A DNA stretch of 64,000 nucleotides from Spirosoma rhododendri (GCF_012849055.1 NZ_CP051677.1:868001-932000); one strand, 5' to 3'; shown: positions 27,290-36,120, counted from the first letter of the stretch. Notes: generated by a model from the sequence alone, not told the origin. A program made the numbers and translations.

Positions 27290-27310
27290 GGTCGACAGAC
27301 CCATCAGCGA

Positions 27311-27345
27311 AAGGGAGTTGCTCAGTCTGGGCGACTCCCTTTTGT
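27311..27345 (+). terminator. Rho-independent terminator
   Basis: AAGGGAGT (27311-27318) pairs with ACTCCCTT (27334-27341), followed by TTTGTTTT. It ends the low-complexity lipoprotein transcript. Confidence 0.8.
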
Positions 27346-27375
27346 TTTATACAAGGCCAAACGCGCCCAACCGGT

Positions 27376-27383
27376 TATCTTTG
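27376..27383 (+). promoter_or_regulatory. Bacteroidota -7 element, near-leaderless
   Basis: TATCTTTG matches the TAnnTTTG consensus and lies only four bases before the ATG at 27388, so transcription would start close to or at the start codon. No clear TTG lies at 19-21 bases upstream. Confidence 0.55.
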
Positions 27384-27387
27384 TGCT

Positions 27388-27897
27388 ATGGCACTACTCA
27401 AATCGGTTAAAGGTATTGAGCCTCAGTTTGGCCAAAACTGCTGGCTGGCCGACAACGCAACCGTCGTTGGCGATGTTCGGATGGGGCGCGACTGTACAGT
27501 CTGGTTCAACGCCGTCATACGGGGCGACGTCAACGCGATAACCTTTGGCGACCGTTGCAACGTGCAGGACGGAGCCGTCATTCACTGCACCTATCAGCGG
27601 ACCAAAACCACCATCGGGAACAACGTATCTATCGCGCACAACGCCATTGTTCACGGCTGCACCATCGAAGATGAAGTGCTGATCGGTATGGGCGCTATCG
27701 TCATGGACGGGGCCGTGATCGGGTCGCGCAGCATCATTGCCGCCGGGGCTATCATTACGCAGAATACCGTTGTGCCGCCCGGCTCGATCTACGCAGGCAA
27801 CCCGGCCCGGTTTCTCAAGGCCGTCTCCGACGAACAGGCTGAGGTGTTCATGCGAACAGCCAACAACTACGTCATGTACGCCGACTGGTTCAAATGA
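27388..27897 (+). CDS. Gamma-carbonic anhydrase family protein (hexapeptide repeat)
   Basis: A 169-residue left-handed beta-helix protein of the YrdA/PaaY/gamma-carbonic anhydrase type. The hexapeptide repeats are visible as ATVVGDVRMGRDCTVWFNAVIRGDVNAITFGDRCNVQDGAVIHCTY and later NNVSIAHNAIVHGCTIEDEVLIGMGAIV. The three zinc-binding histidines expected of the family fit IHCTY, IAHNA and VHGCT. Whether it is a true carbonic anhydrase or has another role is not shown by sequence. Stop overlaps the start of the HupE/UreJ gene by four bases, giving a two-gene operon. Confidence 0.93.
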   Translation: MALLKSVKGIEPQFGQNCWLADNATVVGDVRMGRDCTVWFNAVIRGDVNAITFGDRCNVQDGAVIHCTYQRTKTTIGNNVSIAHNAIVHGCTIEDEVLIGMGAIVMDGAVIGSRSIIAAGAIITQNTVVPPGSIYAGNPARFLKAVSDEQAEVFMRTANNYVMYADWFK

Positions 27898-28505
27898 GCG
27901 ATTTTCTGATTTACCTTCGGCTGGGCTTCGACCATATCACCGATCCCAGCGGCTACGACCATATTCTGTTCGTTATTGCCCTTTGCGCCGTTTACCAGTT
28001 GCAGCAGTGGCGGCAGGTACTGATTCTGGTCACGGCCTTTACCATTGGCCACTCGATCACTCTCGCTCTGGCAACGCTCCGCCTGATTCACTACAGCACC
28101 GATCTAATCGAACTGTTGATTCCCATAACCATTCTGATCACAGCGTTTAGTAACTTCTTTTTTCGGGAGAAGGTCAGTCGCTCCGCGGGGGTTATCAACA
28201 GCCAGCGATGGCGGTACGGCCTGGCTCTGGCGTTCGGCCTGATTCACGGGATGGGCTTTTCCAACTACCTGCGCAGCTTGCTGGGCCGTGAAGCCGACAT
28301 CCTGTCGCCCCTGCTGGCGTTCAACGTCGGGCTGGAGCTGGGGCAGTTGCTGATTGTGTCGTTTGTACTACTACTTTCTTACTTGATTGTCAACACGTTG
28401 CGGGTACCGCAACTGCGCTGGGTGCTGGCCGTTTCGGGAATCGTAGCTGGCATGGCTATCTCACTGCTTCTCGAAAACGAGTACCTGGCAACGCTCCATT
28501 TTTAG
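27894..28505 (+). CDS. HupE/UreJ family membrane protein
   Basis: A 203-residue integral membrane protein of about six helices. The family signature is the N-terminal FDHITDPSGYDHILFVIALCA followed by VTAFTIGHSITLALATL, with histidine and aspartate residues likely involved in metal handling, then GLIHGMGFSNYLR. HupE/UreJ proteins of Proteobacteria are linked to nickel (or cobalt) uptake for hydrogenase or urease. No hydrogenase or urease genes are near, and the neighbour is a carbonic anhydrase-like protein that needs a metal, so metal supply to it is possible but only an inference. Confidence 0.85.
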   Translation: MSDFLIYLRLGFDHITDPSGYDHILFVIALCAVYQLQQWRQVLILVTAFTIGHSITLALATLRLIHYSTDLIELLIPITILITAFSNFFFREKVSRSAGVINSQRWRYGLALAFGLIHGMGFSNYLRSLLGREADILSPLLAFNVGLELGQLLIVSFVLLLSYLIVNTLRVPQLRWVLAVSGIVAGMAISLLLENEYLATLHF

Positions 28506-28603
28506 CTGTTCTCCGGTTCGCGAGCAGGTAAAAGCGCGCTGTTTTCTATCTTTGGCTGAAAGCCCACTTCGATTTATTCAACTACTTATACCATTCTGCA
28601 TTC

Positions 28604-30028
28604 ATGCTCTTTACCAGTCCGGAGTTCGCACTTCTGGTTATCTGCACGTTCGTACTTTATTATTTGCCGCCCCTGCGTCGGTATCAGGTTCCGATTCTGA
28701 TTGCCGCCAGTCTGTACTTCTACGCCTACGGGCAGGCCGATCTGCTGTGGCTGCTGCTGCTGTCGGTTAGTATCAACATCGCTTCCAGCTACCTGGTCAT
28801 CTACGGCCGGGCCGACCGACATCATCTGTATGCCGTGCTGGGGGTTGTCTTTAACCTGCTGATTCTGATCTTCTTCAAATACGGGCCGCTCTTGGGGCAA
28901 ACCTTTGCCACATCGGATAGTGGTGCCGGGGCCTGGCTCGCCAGTTTGCCGCTCCCCATCGGCATCTCGTTCTTCACGTTTCAGGGCATTAGTCTGGTTG
29001 TCGATACGTACAAATACCGTCACGTAGCGGAATACCGTTCGCTGATTGCCCGCAACCTGGTGAAGCACGCGCAGACCGTACTGTTTTTCAAGGGTTTCTT
29101 TCCGCAGCTCGTGTCTGGCCCCATCGTCAAAGCCAACTTCTTCCTGCCCCAGATCGGCTATAAGCCAATTCAGGCCGTGCGATGGGAGTACTGCTTCCGT
29201 ACGCTGGTGTTGGGTTATTTTCTGAAAATGGTCGTGGCCGACAACCTGAAAGACCACACTATGCTGATGACGTACCCGTACTTTGAAGCGTTCTCGTCGG
29301 TCACGCTGATTACGCTGCTGCTCGGCTACTCGATGCAGATTTTCGCCGACTTCGCGGGCTACTCGCTGATTGCGCTGGGGCTGGCGGCTGTGTTTGGCTA
29401 TCAGTTTCCCATCAACTTCAACTTTCCGTATGTCTCCACGTCGTTCGCTGATTTCTGGCGTCGCTGGCATATCTCGCTCTCCAGCTTTCTGCGCGAATAC
29501 CTGTACATCCCGCTGGGCGGCAACCGGCACGGTCAGTTCAGAACCTACACCAACCTGCTGCTGACGATGGTGCTGGGGGGGCTCTGGCACGGAGCGGCCT
29601 GGAGTTACGCCGTCTGGGGCCTCGCGCACGGGCTGGCACTGGCCCTCGAACGACTCGCGGGCGACACCATCGGCAAAGCGGCTTTCCGGGGTTTCCGGCT
29701 ACTACGCGGCCTTCTTGTCTTTAGCTACATCACGCTGGCGTGGCTGCTGTTTCGCCTGCCCAACTTCGATCACGTGCTGGCTTACCTGCGGGCCATCGTC
29801 GCCAACATCAACAAACCCCACGAAACGCTGGCGATCAGTTTTATCGTCCTGTATTCGATACCCGTCGTTCTGTATCACCTGCACTACCTGTTGCAACAGT
29901 CGGCTTCCTATCAGTTGACGTTATCGCGGGGTCGCTCGACCCGGATGGCTCTCGCCTACGGCCTGCTGCTGTTTCTGATTATCACCAACAGCGGATCGGG
30001 CGGGGCATTCATTTACTTCCAATTCTAA
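28604..30028 (+). CDS. MBOAT family O-acyltransferase (AlgI/DltB-like)
   Basis: A 474-residue polytopic membrane O-acyltransferase. The family markers are FFKYGPLLGQ, PIGISFFTFQGISLVVDTYKY, FFPQLVSGPIVKANFFLPQ, and the catalytic region SFADFWRRWHISLSSFLREYLYIPLGGNRHG then MVLGGLWHGAAWSYAVWGLAHG with the conserved active-site histidine in GLWHGA. AlgI/DltB-like enzymes move acyl (often acetyl) groups across the membrane onto a cell-surface polymer. The next gene, 24 bases downstream, encodes a periplasmic SGNH-like protein, the usual partner that finishes acylation. The polymer acted on cannot be identified from the window. Confidence 0.94.
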   Translation: MLFTSPEFALLVICTFVLYYLPPLRRYQVPILIAASLYFYAYGQADLLWLLLLSVSINIASSYLVIYGRADRHHLYAVLGVVFNLLILIFFKYGPLLGQTFATSDSGAGAWLASLPLPIGISFFTFQGISLVVDTYKYRHVAEYRSLIARNLVKHAQTVLFFKGFFPQLVSGPIVKANFFLPQIGYKPIQAVRWEYCFRTLVLGYFLKMVVADNLKDHTMLMTYPYFEAFSSVTLITLLLGYSMQIFADFAGYSLIALGLAAVFGYQFPINFNFPYVSTSFADFWRRWHISLSSFLREYLYIPLGGNRHGQFRTYTNLLLTMVLGGLWHGAAWSYAVWGLAHGLALALERLAGDTIGKAAFRGFRLLRGLLVFSYITLAWLLFRLPNFDHVLAYLRAIVANINKPHETLAISFIVLYSIPVVLYHLHYLLQQSASYQLTLSRGRSTRMALAYGLLLFLIITNSGSGGAFIYFQF

Positions 30029-30052
30029 CGTCAGTTCCGCAACCCGTTTCAG

Positions 30053-30949
30053 ATGATCTGGAAATCCGTCGCCATCACTGGTCTGCTGCTGCTGGCCTAC
30101 ACGCTTTTCATCAACCAATACGGCTCGTCGATCAACCGCACTGCGCAGACTACGGCGCAGCGCAATATGGTCAAAGCCGAAGAATACCTGTACGAAGCCA
30201 GCGCTACCGCCGACACGCTGATCGTTGGCTCGTCGATGAGTGAACGTCTGCATACCGAGCAGATCGCTCCGCAGGGCTACAACCTGAGTTTTAGCGGACT
30301 ATCGGCACTTGAAGGATTGTACCTGATTCAGCAAAGCGGCCATGTTCCCAACGTGCTGTTCGTTGAAATAAACTCGATTGCCCGCCAAACGCCGACTACC
30401 CTTGACCTGACCAAGCTCACCGACCCGGCCGAACGCCGGATCAAGAAGTGGCTCCCCTTCCTGCGGCAGAAATACCAGCCCGTGGGCGTATTTAAGGCGG
30501 TGCTGCGCGACTGGCAACAGGGGGCCGGTAAGACCGTAGCCCCCGAATCGGCTTTCCGGCTCGACACGACGCTTCAGCAGAGGATGGTGCGGCAGTTACA
30601 GGGTGAAATGAGCCGACCGATTTCGGCGGAAGGAACCGCCATTCCGTTCAAAAAAGCGCTGGCGTACCTGAGTCAGCTACGTCAGCAGGGTACCACGGTC
30701 ATACTGTTCGAGATGCCGATCAACGCGCGGCTGGAAAATCTGCTGGCCCCCCGCACGATTCGGCAATACGCCGACCGCTATTTCCCGGCCCCCGCCTATC
30801 AGCACATCGCCCTACCTGCCGACTCGTTTCGCACCTCCGACGGCATTCATTTGCTGTATGACGAATCAGTACGGTATTCCAACTATCTGCACACGCAATA
30901 CGAGCAACTAGCCCGCAGTGCCCCGCGAACGGTAGTATCGAATCAGTAG
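30053..30949 (+). CDS. SGNH-like partner protein of MBOAT acyltransferase
   Basis: A 298-residue protein with one N-terminal membrane helix (SVAITGLLLLAYTLFINQY) and an extracytoplasmic domain. The block TLIVGSSMSERLHTEQI resembles the first motif of AlgJ/AlgX/DltD-type SGNH proteins, and HIALPADSFRTSDGIHLLYDESVRYSNYLHTQYEQ near the end contains the expected Asp-x-x-His catalytic pair. It follows the MBOAT gene closely and is probably coexpressed. The predicted role is completing O-acetylation (or another O-acylation) of a surface glycan. The assignment rests on motif and context, not on strong full-length similarity that I can see. Confidence 0.75.
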   Translation: MIWKSVAITGLLLLAYTLFINQYGSSINRTAQTTAQRNMVKAEEYLYEASATADTLIVGSSMSERLHTEQIAPQGYNLSFSGLSALEGLYLIQQSGHVPNVLFVEINSIARQTPTTLDLTKLTDPAERRIKKWLPFLRQKYQPVGVFKAVLRDWQQGAGKTVAPESAFRLDTTLQQRMVRQLQGEMSRPISAEGTAIPFKKALAYLSQLRQQGTTVILFEMPINARLENLLAPRTIRQYADRYFPAPAYQHIALPADSFRTSDGIHLLYDESVRYSNYLHTQYEQLARSAPRTVVSNQ

Positions 30950-31038
30950 ACTAATTGTCGGACTGACGAAGTCTCATTTCGTATAAATTGGCCTGTTCTG
31001 TATCTTTAGCCCTCGACTTATCAACATTCTACGCATTT

Positions 31039-33435
31039 ATGCAAAAGATACTTTTGCTGACAGCCGGATTTAGTGCCCTCTTATTTGGCGCCCGGGCACA
31101 ACAGCAGGGGCCGCCTTCGCAGCACGCCAACACCCGCTTCGAGCAGTTGGGTCCCAAACTTCCCACGCCCAACACCTTCCGCACGGCGGCTGGAGCGCCC
31201 GGCCGCGATTACTTTCAGAACCGCGCCGACTACGACATCAAGGCTACGCTCAACGATGTAAATCAGACGGTTACGGCGTCAGAAGTAATTACCTACCACA
31301 ACAACTCGACTGACGCGTTGCCCTACCTGTGGCTCCAGCTCGATCAGAACCTGTTCAAGCCCAACGCTACCGGCAATATAACGCGTACGAGCAGCATCAA
31401 TGCCGAGCGGGGTGCATCGCTCCGCCAGATCGACCCCAGTGCAGCCCTTACGGGTAAAGACTATGGGTATAAGATAACAGCGGTGCTCGATCAGGCCGGG
31501 AAGCCGTTGAAATACACGATCAACGAAACGATGATGCGGATCGACCTGCCCGCCCCGCTAAAGCCCGGCGCAGGTTACTCCTTCAAAGTCGATTGGAATT
31601 TTAAAATCGTTGATGCCAGACAGACGGGTGCCCGGTCGGGGTACGAATATTTCCCGAAAGACGGCAACTACATTTACGAAATGGCGCAGTGGTTTCCGCG
31701 CCTGTGTGCCTACAGCGACGTCACGGGCTGGCAAAACAAGCAGTTTCTGGGTCAGGGCGAGTTTACCCTCATATTCGGCAACTATAAACTGGCACTGACC
31801 GTACCGAACGACCATATCGTCGGCGCAACGGGCGAATTGCAGAACCCAACCCAGGTGCTGTCGGCCACGCAGATAAAGCGGTGGAACGAAGCCAAAAATT
31901 GGGGCGACAAACGCGGGGACAACCCGGTGCAGATCGTTACGCAGGCCGAAGCTGAAACGGCTGAGAAAGCCAAAGCAGGCGACGTGAAAGCCACCAAAAC
32001 CTGGATCTACAAAGCCGACAACGTCCGCGATTTCGCCTTCGCCAGCAGCCGTAAATTCATCTGGGACGCCATGCAGCCAAACGTAGAAGGCAAGCGGGTG
32101 TGGGCCATGTCGCTGTATCCCAAGGAGGCCAACCCACTGTGGGGGCAGTACTCAACCCGCCTGATTGCGCACACGCTCCACTCCTACTCCCGCCGGACCA
32201 TCGCCTACCCGTACCCGGTGGCCTACTCGGTACACGGCCCGGTGGGCGGCATGGAATACCCAATGATGAGCTTCAACGGCGCGCGCCCCGAAGCCGACGG
32301 CACGTATTCGGTAGGCACCAAGAACTTTCTTATTTCGGTCGTTATCCACGAAGTGGGCCACAACTTCTTCCCCATGATCGTCAATTCCGACGAGCGTCAA
32401 TGGTCGTGGATGGATGAAGGCTTGAACAGTTTTCTGGAAGGACTGGCCTGTCTGGAGTGGGATGCTAATTTCCCGGCCCACGGCATCGACCCGCAGTATA
32501 TCGTACCGTACATGCAGATTGATTCGACGCAGCAGGTACCCATCATGAGCAGCTCCGACAATATTCTGGCGGGTACGTTCGGGCCAAACGCCTACACGAA
32601 GCCAGCCACGGGACTGAATATTCTGCGCGAGACGGTGATGGGCCGCGAGTTGTTCGACTATGCTTTTAAAGAATACGCTCGTCGGTGGGCCTTCAAAAGC
32701 CCCGAACCCGCCGACTTCTTCCGCACTATGGAAGACGCATCGGGTGTCGACCTCGACTGGTTCTGGAAAGGCTGGTTCTACGGCGTTCAACCCGTCGATC
32801 AGACATTGACCAGTGTCGGCTGGTATCAGGCCAGTTCGCAAAATCCGGACGTCACCAAATCGGAAGCACGGGCTGCGGCTCAGCAAAAACTCAACACCAT
32901 CAGCCGGCAGCGCGACGCGCTCAGTAAAGATCAGACGGTTGTGTCGCAGGATAGCACTATGCGCGACTTCTACAATCAATACGACCCCTACGCCGTCACT
33001 GCCGACGATCGGAAGAAGTATCAGGATTACCTGGCTTCGCTTTCTCAGGAAGAGCGTCTGCTGGCCGAAGCGGGCACCAACTTTTACACCCTCTCGCTGC
33101 AAAACAAGGGTGGTATGCCAATGCCAGTCGTCGTCCGGATGGAGTTTGAAGACGGTACCGATTCGGTAGCCCGTTTCCCGGCCGAAATCTGGCGATTCAA
33201 CGACGTTTCGGTTAAGAAGGTGATTGCTACATCGAAGAAAGTCAAGCAGTGGACGCTCGACCCATTCTACGAAATTGCCGACATCAACACCGAAGACAAT
33301 TCGTTTCCGCGTGTGGCTCAGCCCAGCCGTTTTCAACTCTTCAAGCAGCAGCAAAACCGCGCTGGCGGTGCGCCCAACCCCATGCAGCAACAGCGGCAGC
33401 AGGCACCGGCCCGCCAAAGTACTGGTCGTAATTAA
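31039..33435 (+). CDS. M1 family zinc metallopeptidase (first of tandem pair)
   Basis: A 798-residue secreted or periplasmic aminopeptidase-like protein. The ATG at 31039 is used because it begins a signal peptide (QKILLLTAGFSALLFGARAQ); the open frame reaches 30988. The zinc motif HEVGH is at residues 437-441 with the third ligand Glu460 in WMDEGLNSF, giving HExxH-18-E. The exopeptidase motif, normally GAMEN, appears as GGMEYPMMSF. The N-terminal beta domain includes DYDIKATLNDVNQTVTASEVITYHNNS. After the signal there is a Q-rich QQQGPPSQ segment, and the C-terminus is glutamine-rich. It is a close paralogue of the next gene. Substrate specificity is not visible. Confidence 0.93.
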   Translation: MQKILLLTAGFSALLFGARAQQQGPPSQHANTRFEQLGPKLPTPNTFRTAAGAPGRDYFQNRADYDIKATLNDVNQTVTASEVITYHNNSTDALPYLWLQLDQNLFKPNATGNITRTSSINAERGASLRQIDPSAALTGKDYGYKITAVLDQAGKPLKYTINETMMRIDLPAPLKPGAGYSFKVDWNFKIVDARQTGARSGYEYFPKDGNYIYEMAQWFPRLCAYSDVTGWQNKQFLGQGEFTLIFGNYKLALTVPNDHIVGATGELQNPTQVLSATQIKRWNEAKNWGDKRGDNPVQIVTQAEAETAEKAKAGDVKATKTWIYKADNVRDFAFASSRKFIWDAMQPNVEGKRVWAMSLYPKEANPLWGQYSTRLIAHTLHSYSRRTIAYPYPVAYSVHGPVGGMEYPMMSFNGARPEADGTYSVGTKNFLISVVIHEVGHNFFPMIVNSDERQWSWMDEGLNSFLEGLACLEWDANFPAHGIDPQYIVPYMQIDSTQQVPIMSSSDNILAGTFGPNAYTKPATGLNILRETVMGRELFDYAFKEYARRWAFKSPEPADFFRTMEDASGVDLDWFWKGWFYGVQPVDQTLTSVGWYQASSQNPDVTKSEARAAAQQKLNTISRQRDALSKDQTVVSQDSTMRDFYNQYDPYAVTADDRKKYQDYLASLSQEERLLAEAGTNFYTLSLQNKGGMPMPVVVRMEFEDGTDSVARFPAEIWRFNDVSVKKVIATSKKVKQWTLDPFYEIADINTEDNSFPRVAQPSRFQLFKQQQNRAGGAPNPMQQQRQQAPARQSTGRN

Positions 33436-33461
33436 CTCAACAATCAACAACTCAATCTACC

Positions 33462-35870
33462 ATGAAAAAACTAGTGTTTCTGGTTAGCGTGGCCCTGTGG
33501 TCGTCGTCATTGCTCGCTCAGCAGCAAGGGCCGCCCACGCAGAACGCCAACACGCGGTTCGAACAGCTCGGCCCCGTACTGCCAACGCCCAACACCTTCC
33601 GCACAGCCGCCGGAGCGCCCGGACGTGATTACTTTCAGAACCGCGCCGACTACGACATCAACGTAACGCTCGACGATGCCACCCAGAAAATTACCGGTTC
33701 GGAAACGGTTACGTACCACAACAACTCGACCGACGAACTACGCTTCATCTGGCTCCAACTCGACCAGAACCTGTTTGCCAAAGGCTCGACGGGTAGCCTG
33801 ACCCGTACGGGCAGCATCAACGAAAGCGGGATGAGTTTTTCGCAGCTACAGAACCTGACTTCGGTTCGGGAACGCAGCAGTCAGCAGGCAACCGACAAAT
33901 TCGGCTATAAGATCCTCTCGATCAAAGACGCCAAGTCGAATAGCGCGCTGAAGTACACGATCAACCAGACCATGATGCGGGTTGACCTGCCGATGCCCCT
34001 CCGGCCCGGCGCGAGTTACTCGTTTAAAGTCGACTGGAATTACTTTATCACGGAGTACTATGGTCGGAGCGGGATGGAGTTTTTCGCCAAAGACGGCAAC
34101 TACAACTACTTCATCGCTCACTGGTTTCCCCGTCTCTGCGCTTATAACGACGTCAACGGCTGGCAGAACAAGCAGTTTCTGGGCCAGGGCGAGTTTACCC
34201 TTATCTTCGGCAACTACCGCGTCGCAATCACCGTACCAAGCGATCACGTTGTTGGTGCAACGGGCGAGTGCCAGAACTACAAACAGGTACTGACGGCGAC
34301 GCAGCAGAAGCGCATGGCGCAGGCGGCTAACTCGAAAAACCCAATCGTCATCGTCACGCAGGATGAAGCCGTTGCTGCCGAGAAAGCCAAAGCGGGCGAC
34401 GTGAAGGCCACCAAAACCTGGGTGTACAAAGCCGACAACGTTCGCGATTTCGCCTTCGCCAGTAGCCGCAAATTTATCTGGGACGCCATGCAGACCGACG
34501 TCTACGGCGACGGACGCAAGATCTGGAGCATGTCGTTCTACTCGAAGGAAGGAAACCCGCTGTGGGGTCAGTATTCGACCCGCGTTGTTGAGCACACACT
34601 GAAATCGTACGGCAACCGGACTATCAAATACCCGTATCCTGTCGCGATTTCGTGCCATGCTACACCCGGTGGCGGTATGGAGTACCCAATGATTTCGTTC
34701 AACGGTGGTCGCCCGGAAGCTGATGGTACGTATTCGGCCAGCACGAAAGCGGGTATGATCGGCGTAATTATCCACGAAGTGGGCCACAACTTCTTCCCCA
34801 TGATCGTCAACTCCGATGAGCGGCAGTGGACCTGGATGGACGAAGGGCTAAACACGTTCTGCCAGTATCTGGCCGAGAAAGAGTGGGATTATAACTTCCC
34901 CAGCCGCCGGGGTGAGCCGCAGTACATCACCGACTACATGAAGTCAGACAAAGCCGTGCTGTCGCCGATTATGACCTCTTCGGACAACGTAATTAACCTG
35001 GGGGCCAACGCCTACGCCAAGCCCGCTACGGCGCTCAACATCCTGCGCGAAACGGTAATGGGTCGAGACCTGTTCGACTATGCTTTCAAGGAATACGCCC
35101 GCCGGTGGGCCTTCAAAAGCCCCGAACCCGCCGACTTCTTCCGCACCCTGGAAGATGCATCAGGCGTTGATCTCGACTGGTTCTGGAAAGGCTGGTTCTA
35201 CGGTGTCGAACCCGTTGATCAGGATCTGGTAGAAGTTGACTGGTACCAGATCGATTCGGGCAATCCAGAGATCACGAAAGCTGCGGCCCGCGCCGAAGAG
35301 AAGCGCAAAGCAGGTACGATCAGCAAACAGCGCGACGCCGGTACACAGGGTTCATCGGTGGTAGCGCAGGACTCGACTATGCGCGATTTCTACAACAGCT
35401 ACGACCCCAATACAGTCACCGACACCGATAGGAAGCGCTATCAGGATTATCTGGCTACGCTGAGCGAAAGCGAACGGCAGAGCATCGAAGCCGCCGATAA
35501 AAACAATTTTTACACGATATCGCTGAAAAATAAGGGCGGTGTGCCGATGCCGGTTATTCTGCGCATGCAGTTCGAAGACGGTACCGATTCCGTTGCGCGT
35601 TTTCCGGCCGAAATATGGCGTTTCAACGATGTAGCGATCAAGAAGGTACTTGTCACGAACAAGAAGGTGACCCAATGGACCCTTGATCCGTTCTACGAAA
35701 TCGCCGATATCGATACGGAAAACAACTCGTTTCCGCGGGTGTCGCAGCCATCGCGTTTCCAGCTGTTCCGGCAGCGGCAAAACCAGAACGCGCCCCAGGC
35801 TGGTAACCCAATGCAGCAACAGCGCCGGGGTACGCAGCCACCAGCCACGCAAAGTGGTGGTCGAAACTAA
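33462..35870 (+). CDS. M1 family zinc metallopeptidase (second of tandem pair)
   Basis: An 802-residue paralogue of the preceding gene, beginning 26 bases after it. Signal KKLVFLVSVALWSSSLLAQQQGPP; zinc motif HEVGH at residues 438-442 and third ligand in WMDEGLNTF; exopeptidase-region variant GGMEYPMISF. Long blocks are identical or nearly so to the first copy, including NTFRTAAGAPGRDYFQNRAD and the KSPEPADFFRT region, while the segment between residues about 110-170 and the region before the zinc site differ. The pair is a tandem duplication followed by divergence. Both keep the catalytic residues, so both are probably active. It is followed by a long hairpin that also overlaps the tRNA promoter. 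Confidence 0.93.
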   Translation: MKKLVFLVSVALWSSSLLAQQQGPPTQNANTRFEQLGPVLPTPNTFRTAAGAPGRDYFQNRADYDINVTLDDATQKITGSETVTYHNNSTDELRFIWLQLDQNLFAKGSTGSLTRTGSINESGMSFSQLQNLTSVRERSSQQATDKFGYKILSIKDAKSNSALKYTINQTMMRVDLPMPLRPGASYSFKVDWNYFITEYYGRSGMEFFAKDGNYNYFIAHWFPRLCAYNDVNGWQNKQFLGQGEFTLIFGNYRVAITVPSDHVVGATGECQNYKQVLTATQQKRMAQAANSKNPIVIVTQDEAVAAEKAKAGDVKATKTWVYKADNVRDFAFASSRKFIWDAMQTDVYGDGRKIWSMSFYSKEGNPLWGQYSTRVVEHTLKSYGNRTIKYPYPVAISCHATPGGGMEYPMISFNGGRPEADGTYSASTKAGMIGVIIHEVGHNFFPMIVNSDERQWTWMDEGLNTFCQYLAEKEWDYNFPSRRGEPQYITDYMKSDKAVLSPIMTSSDNVINLGANAYAKPATALNILRETVMGRDLFDYAFKEYARRWAFKSPEPADFFRTLEDASGVDLDWFWKGWFYGVEPVDQDLVEVDWYQIDSGNPEITKAAARAEEKRKAGTISKQRDAGTQGSSVVAQDSTMRDFYNSYDPNTVTDTDRKRYQDYLATLSESERQSIEAADKNNFYTISLKNKGGVPMPVILRMQFEDGTDSVARFPAEIWRFNDVAIKKVLVTNKKVTQWTLDPFYEIADIDTENNSFPRVSQPSRFQLFRQRQNQNAPQAGNPMQQQRRGTQPPATQSGGRN

Positions 35871-35891
35871 GTATAGCTAGCTATGTGTTGA

Positions 35892-35936
35892 AAATGCACA
35901 ACCGGCACTTTTTCATTCGGTGTCGGTTGTGCATTT
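35892..35936 (+). terminator. Hairpin at the end of the M1 peptidase pair
   Basis: Seventeen-base arms (35892-35908 and 35920-35936) pair with one wobble around a short loop containing CTTTTTCATTC. It lies 21 bases after the stop codon and overlaps the upstream TTG element of the tRNA-Pro promoter. Confidence 0.65.
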
Positions 35937-35956
35937 GATAAGACTCACTATCTTTG
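35927..35956 (+). promoter_or_regulatory. tRNA-Pro promoter (TTG-N19-TATCTTTG)
   Basis: TTG at 35927-35929 and TATCTTTG at 35949-35956 are spaced by 19 bases, a near-perfect Bacteroidota promoter. Predicted transcription starts a few bases before the tRNA 5' end at 35967. Confidence 0.8.
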
Positions 35957-35966
35957 CAAACCAATT

Positions 35967-36040
35967 CGGGATGTAGCGCAGTCCGGTAGCGTGCTTGCAT
36001 GGGGTGCAAGAGGTCGTGGGTTCGAATCCCGCCTTCCCGA
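35967..36040 (+). tRNA. tRNA-Pro (GGG)
   Basis: A complete cloverleaf can be drawn by eye. The acceptor stem starts CGGGATG; the D-arm is GCGCAGTCCGGTAGCGTGC; the anticodon stem-loop is CTTGC-ATGGGGT-GCAAG, giving anticodon GGG, which reads CCC/CCU proline codons; the T-arm is GTGGG-TTCGAAT-CCCGC. The 3' side of the acceptor is CTTCCCG followed by discriminator A. There is a T-T mismatch at the sixth acceptor pair. CCA is not encoded. It is expressed from its own promoter and ended by a good terminator. Confidence 0.95.
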
Positions 36041-36041
36041 C

Positions 36042-36076
36042 AGAAAGAGTAGTCTGCACAGGCTGCTCTTTTTTTG
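36042..36076 (+). terminator. tRNA-Pro terminator
   Basis: AAAGAGTAGTCTG pairs, with wobbles, with CAGGCTGCTCTTT and is followed by a T-run, just after the tRNA 3' end. Confidence 0.75.
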
Positions 36077-36081
36077 TTTCT

Positions 36082-36120
36082 AACAAGAAAGCCCGGCTAC
36101 TCAAGCCGGGCTTTCTTGTT
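36082..36120. terminator. Strong bidirectional terminator hairpin
   Basis: A perfect hairpin with arms AACAAGAAAGCCCGGCT and its complement around the 5-base loop ACTCA lies between the tRNA and the minus-strand small membrane gene. The A-rich left arm and T-rich right arm suit termination in both directions. Confidence 0.85.

Noticed and set aside
26488..27304. Two long minus-strand frames in the lipoprotein gene
   Set aside because: They are products of the short triplet repeats. The plus frame has a lipobox and a coiled coil; the antisense ones are low-complexity Ser/Arg or Val/Ile strings.
32152..33450. Minus-strand frame of 432 codons
   Set aside because: It is antisense to the first M1 peptidase, which has intact zinc ligands and a signal peptide.
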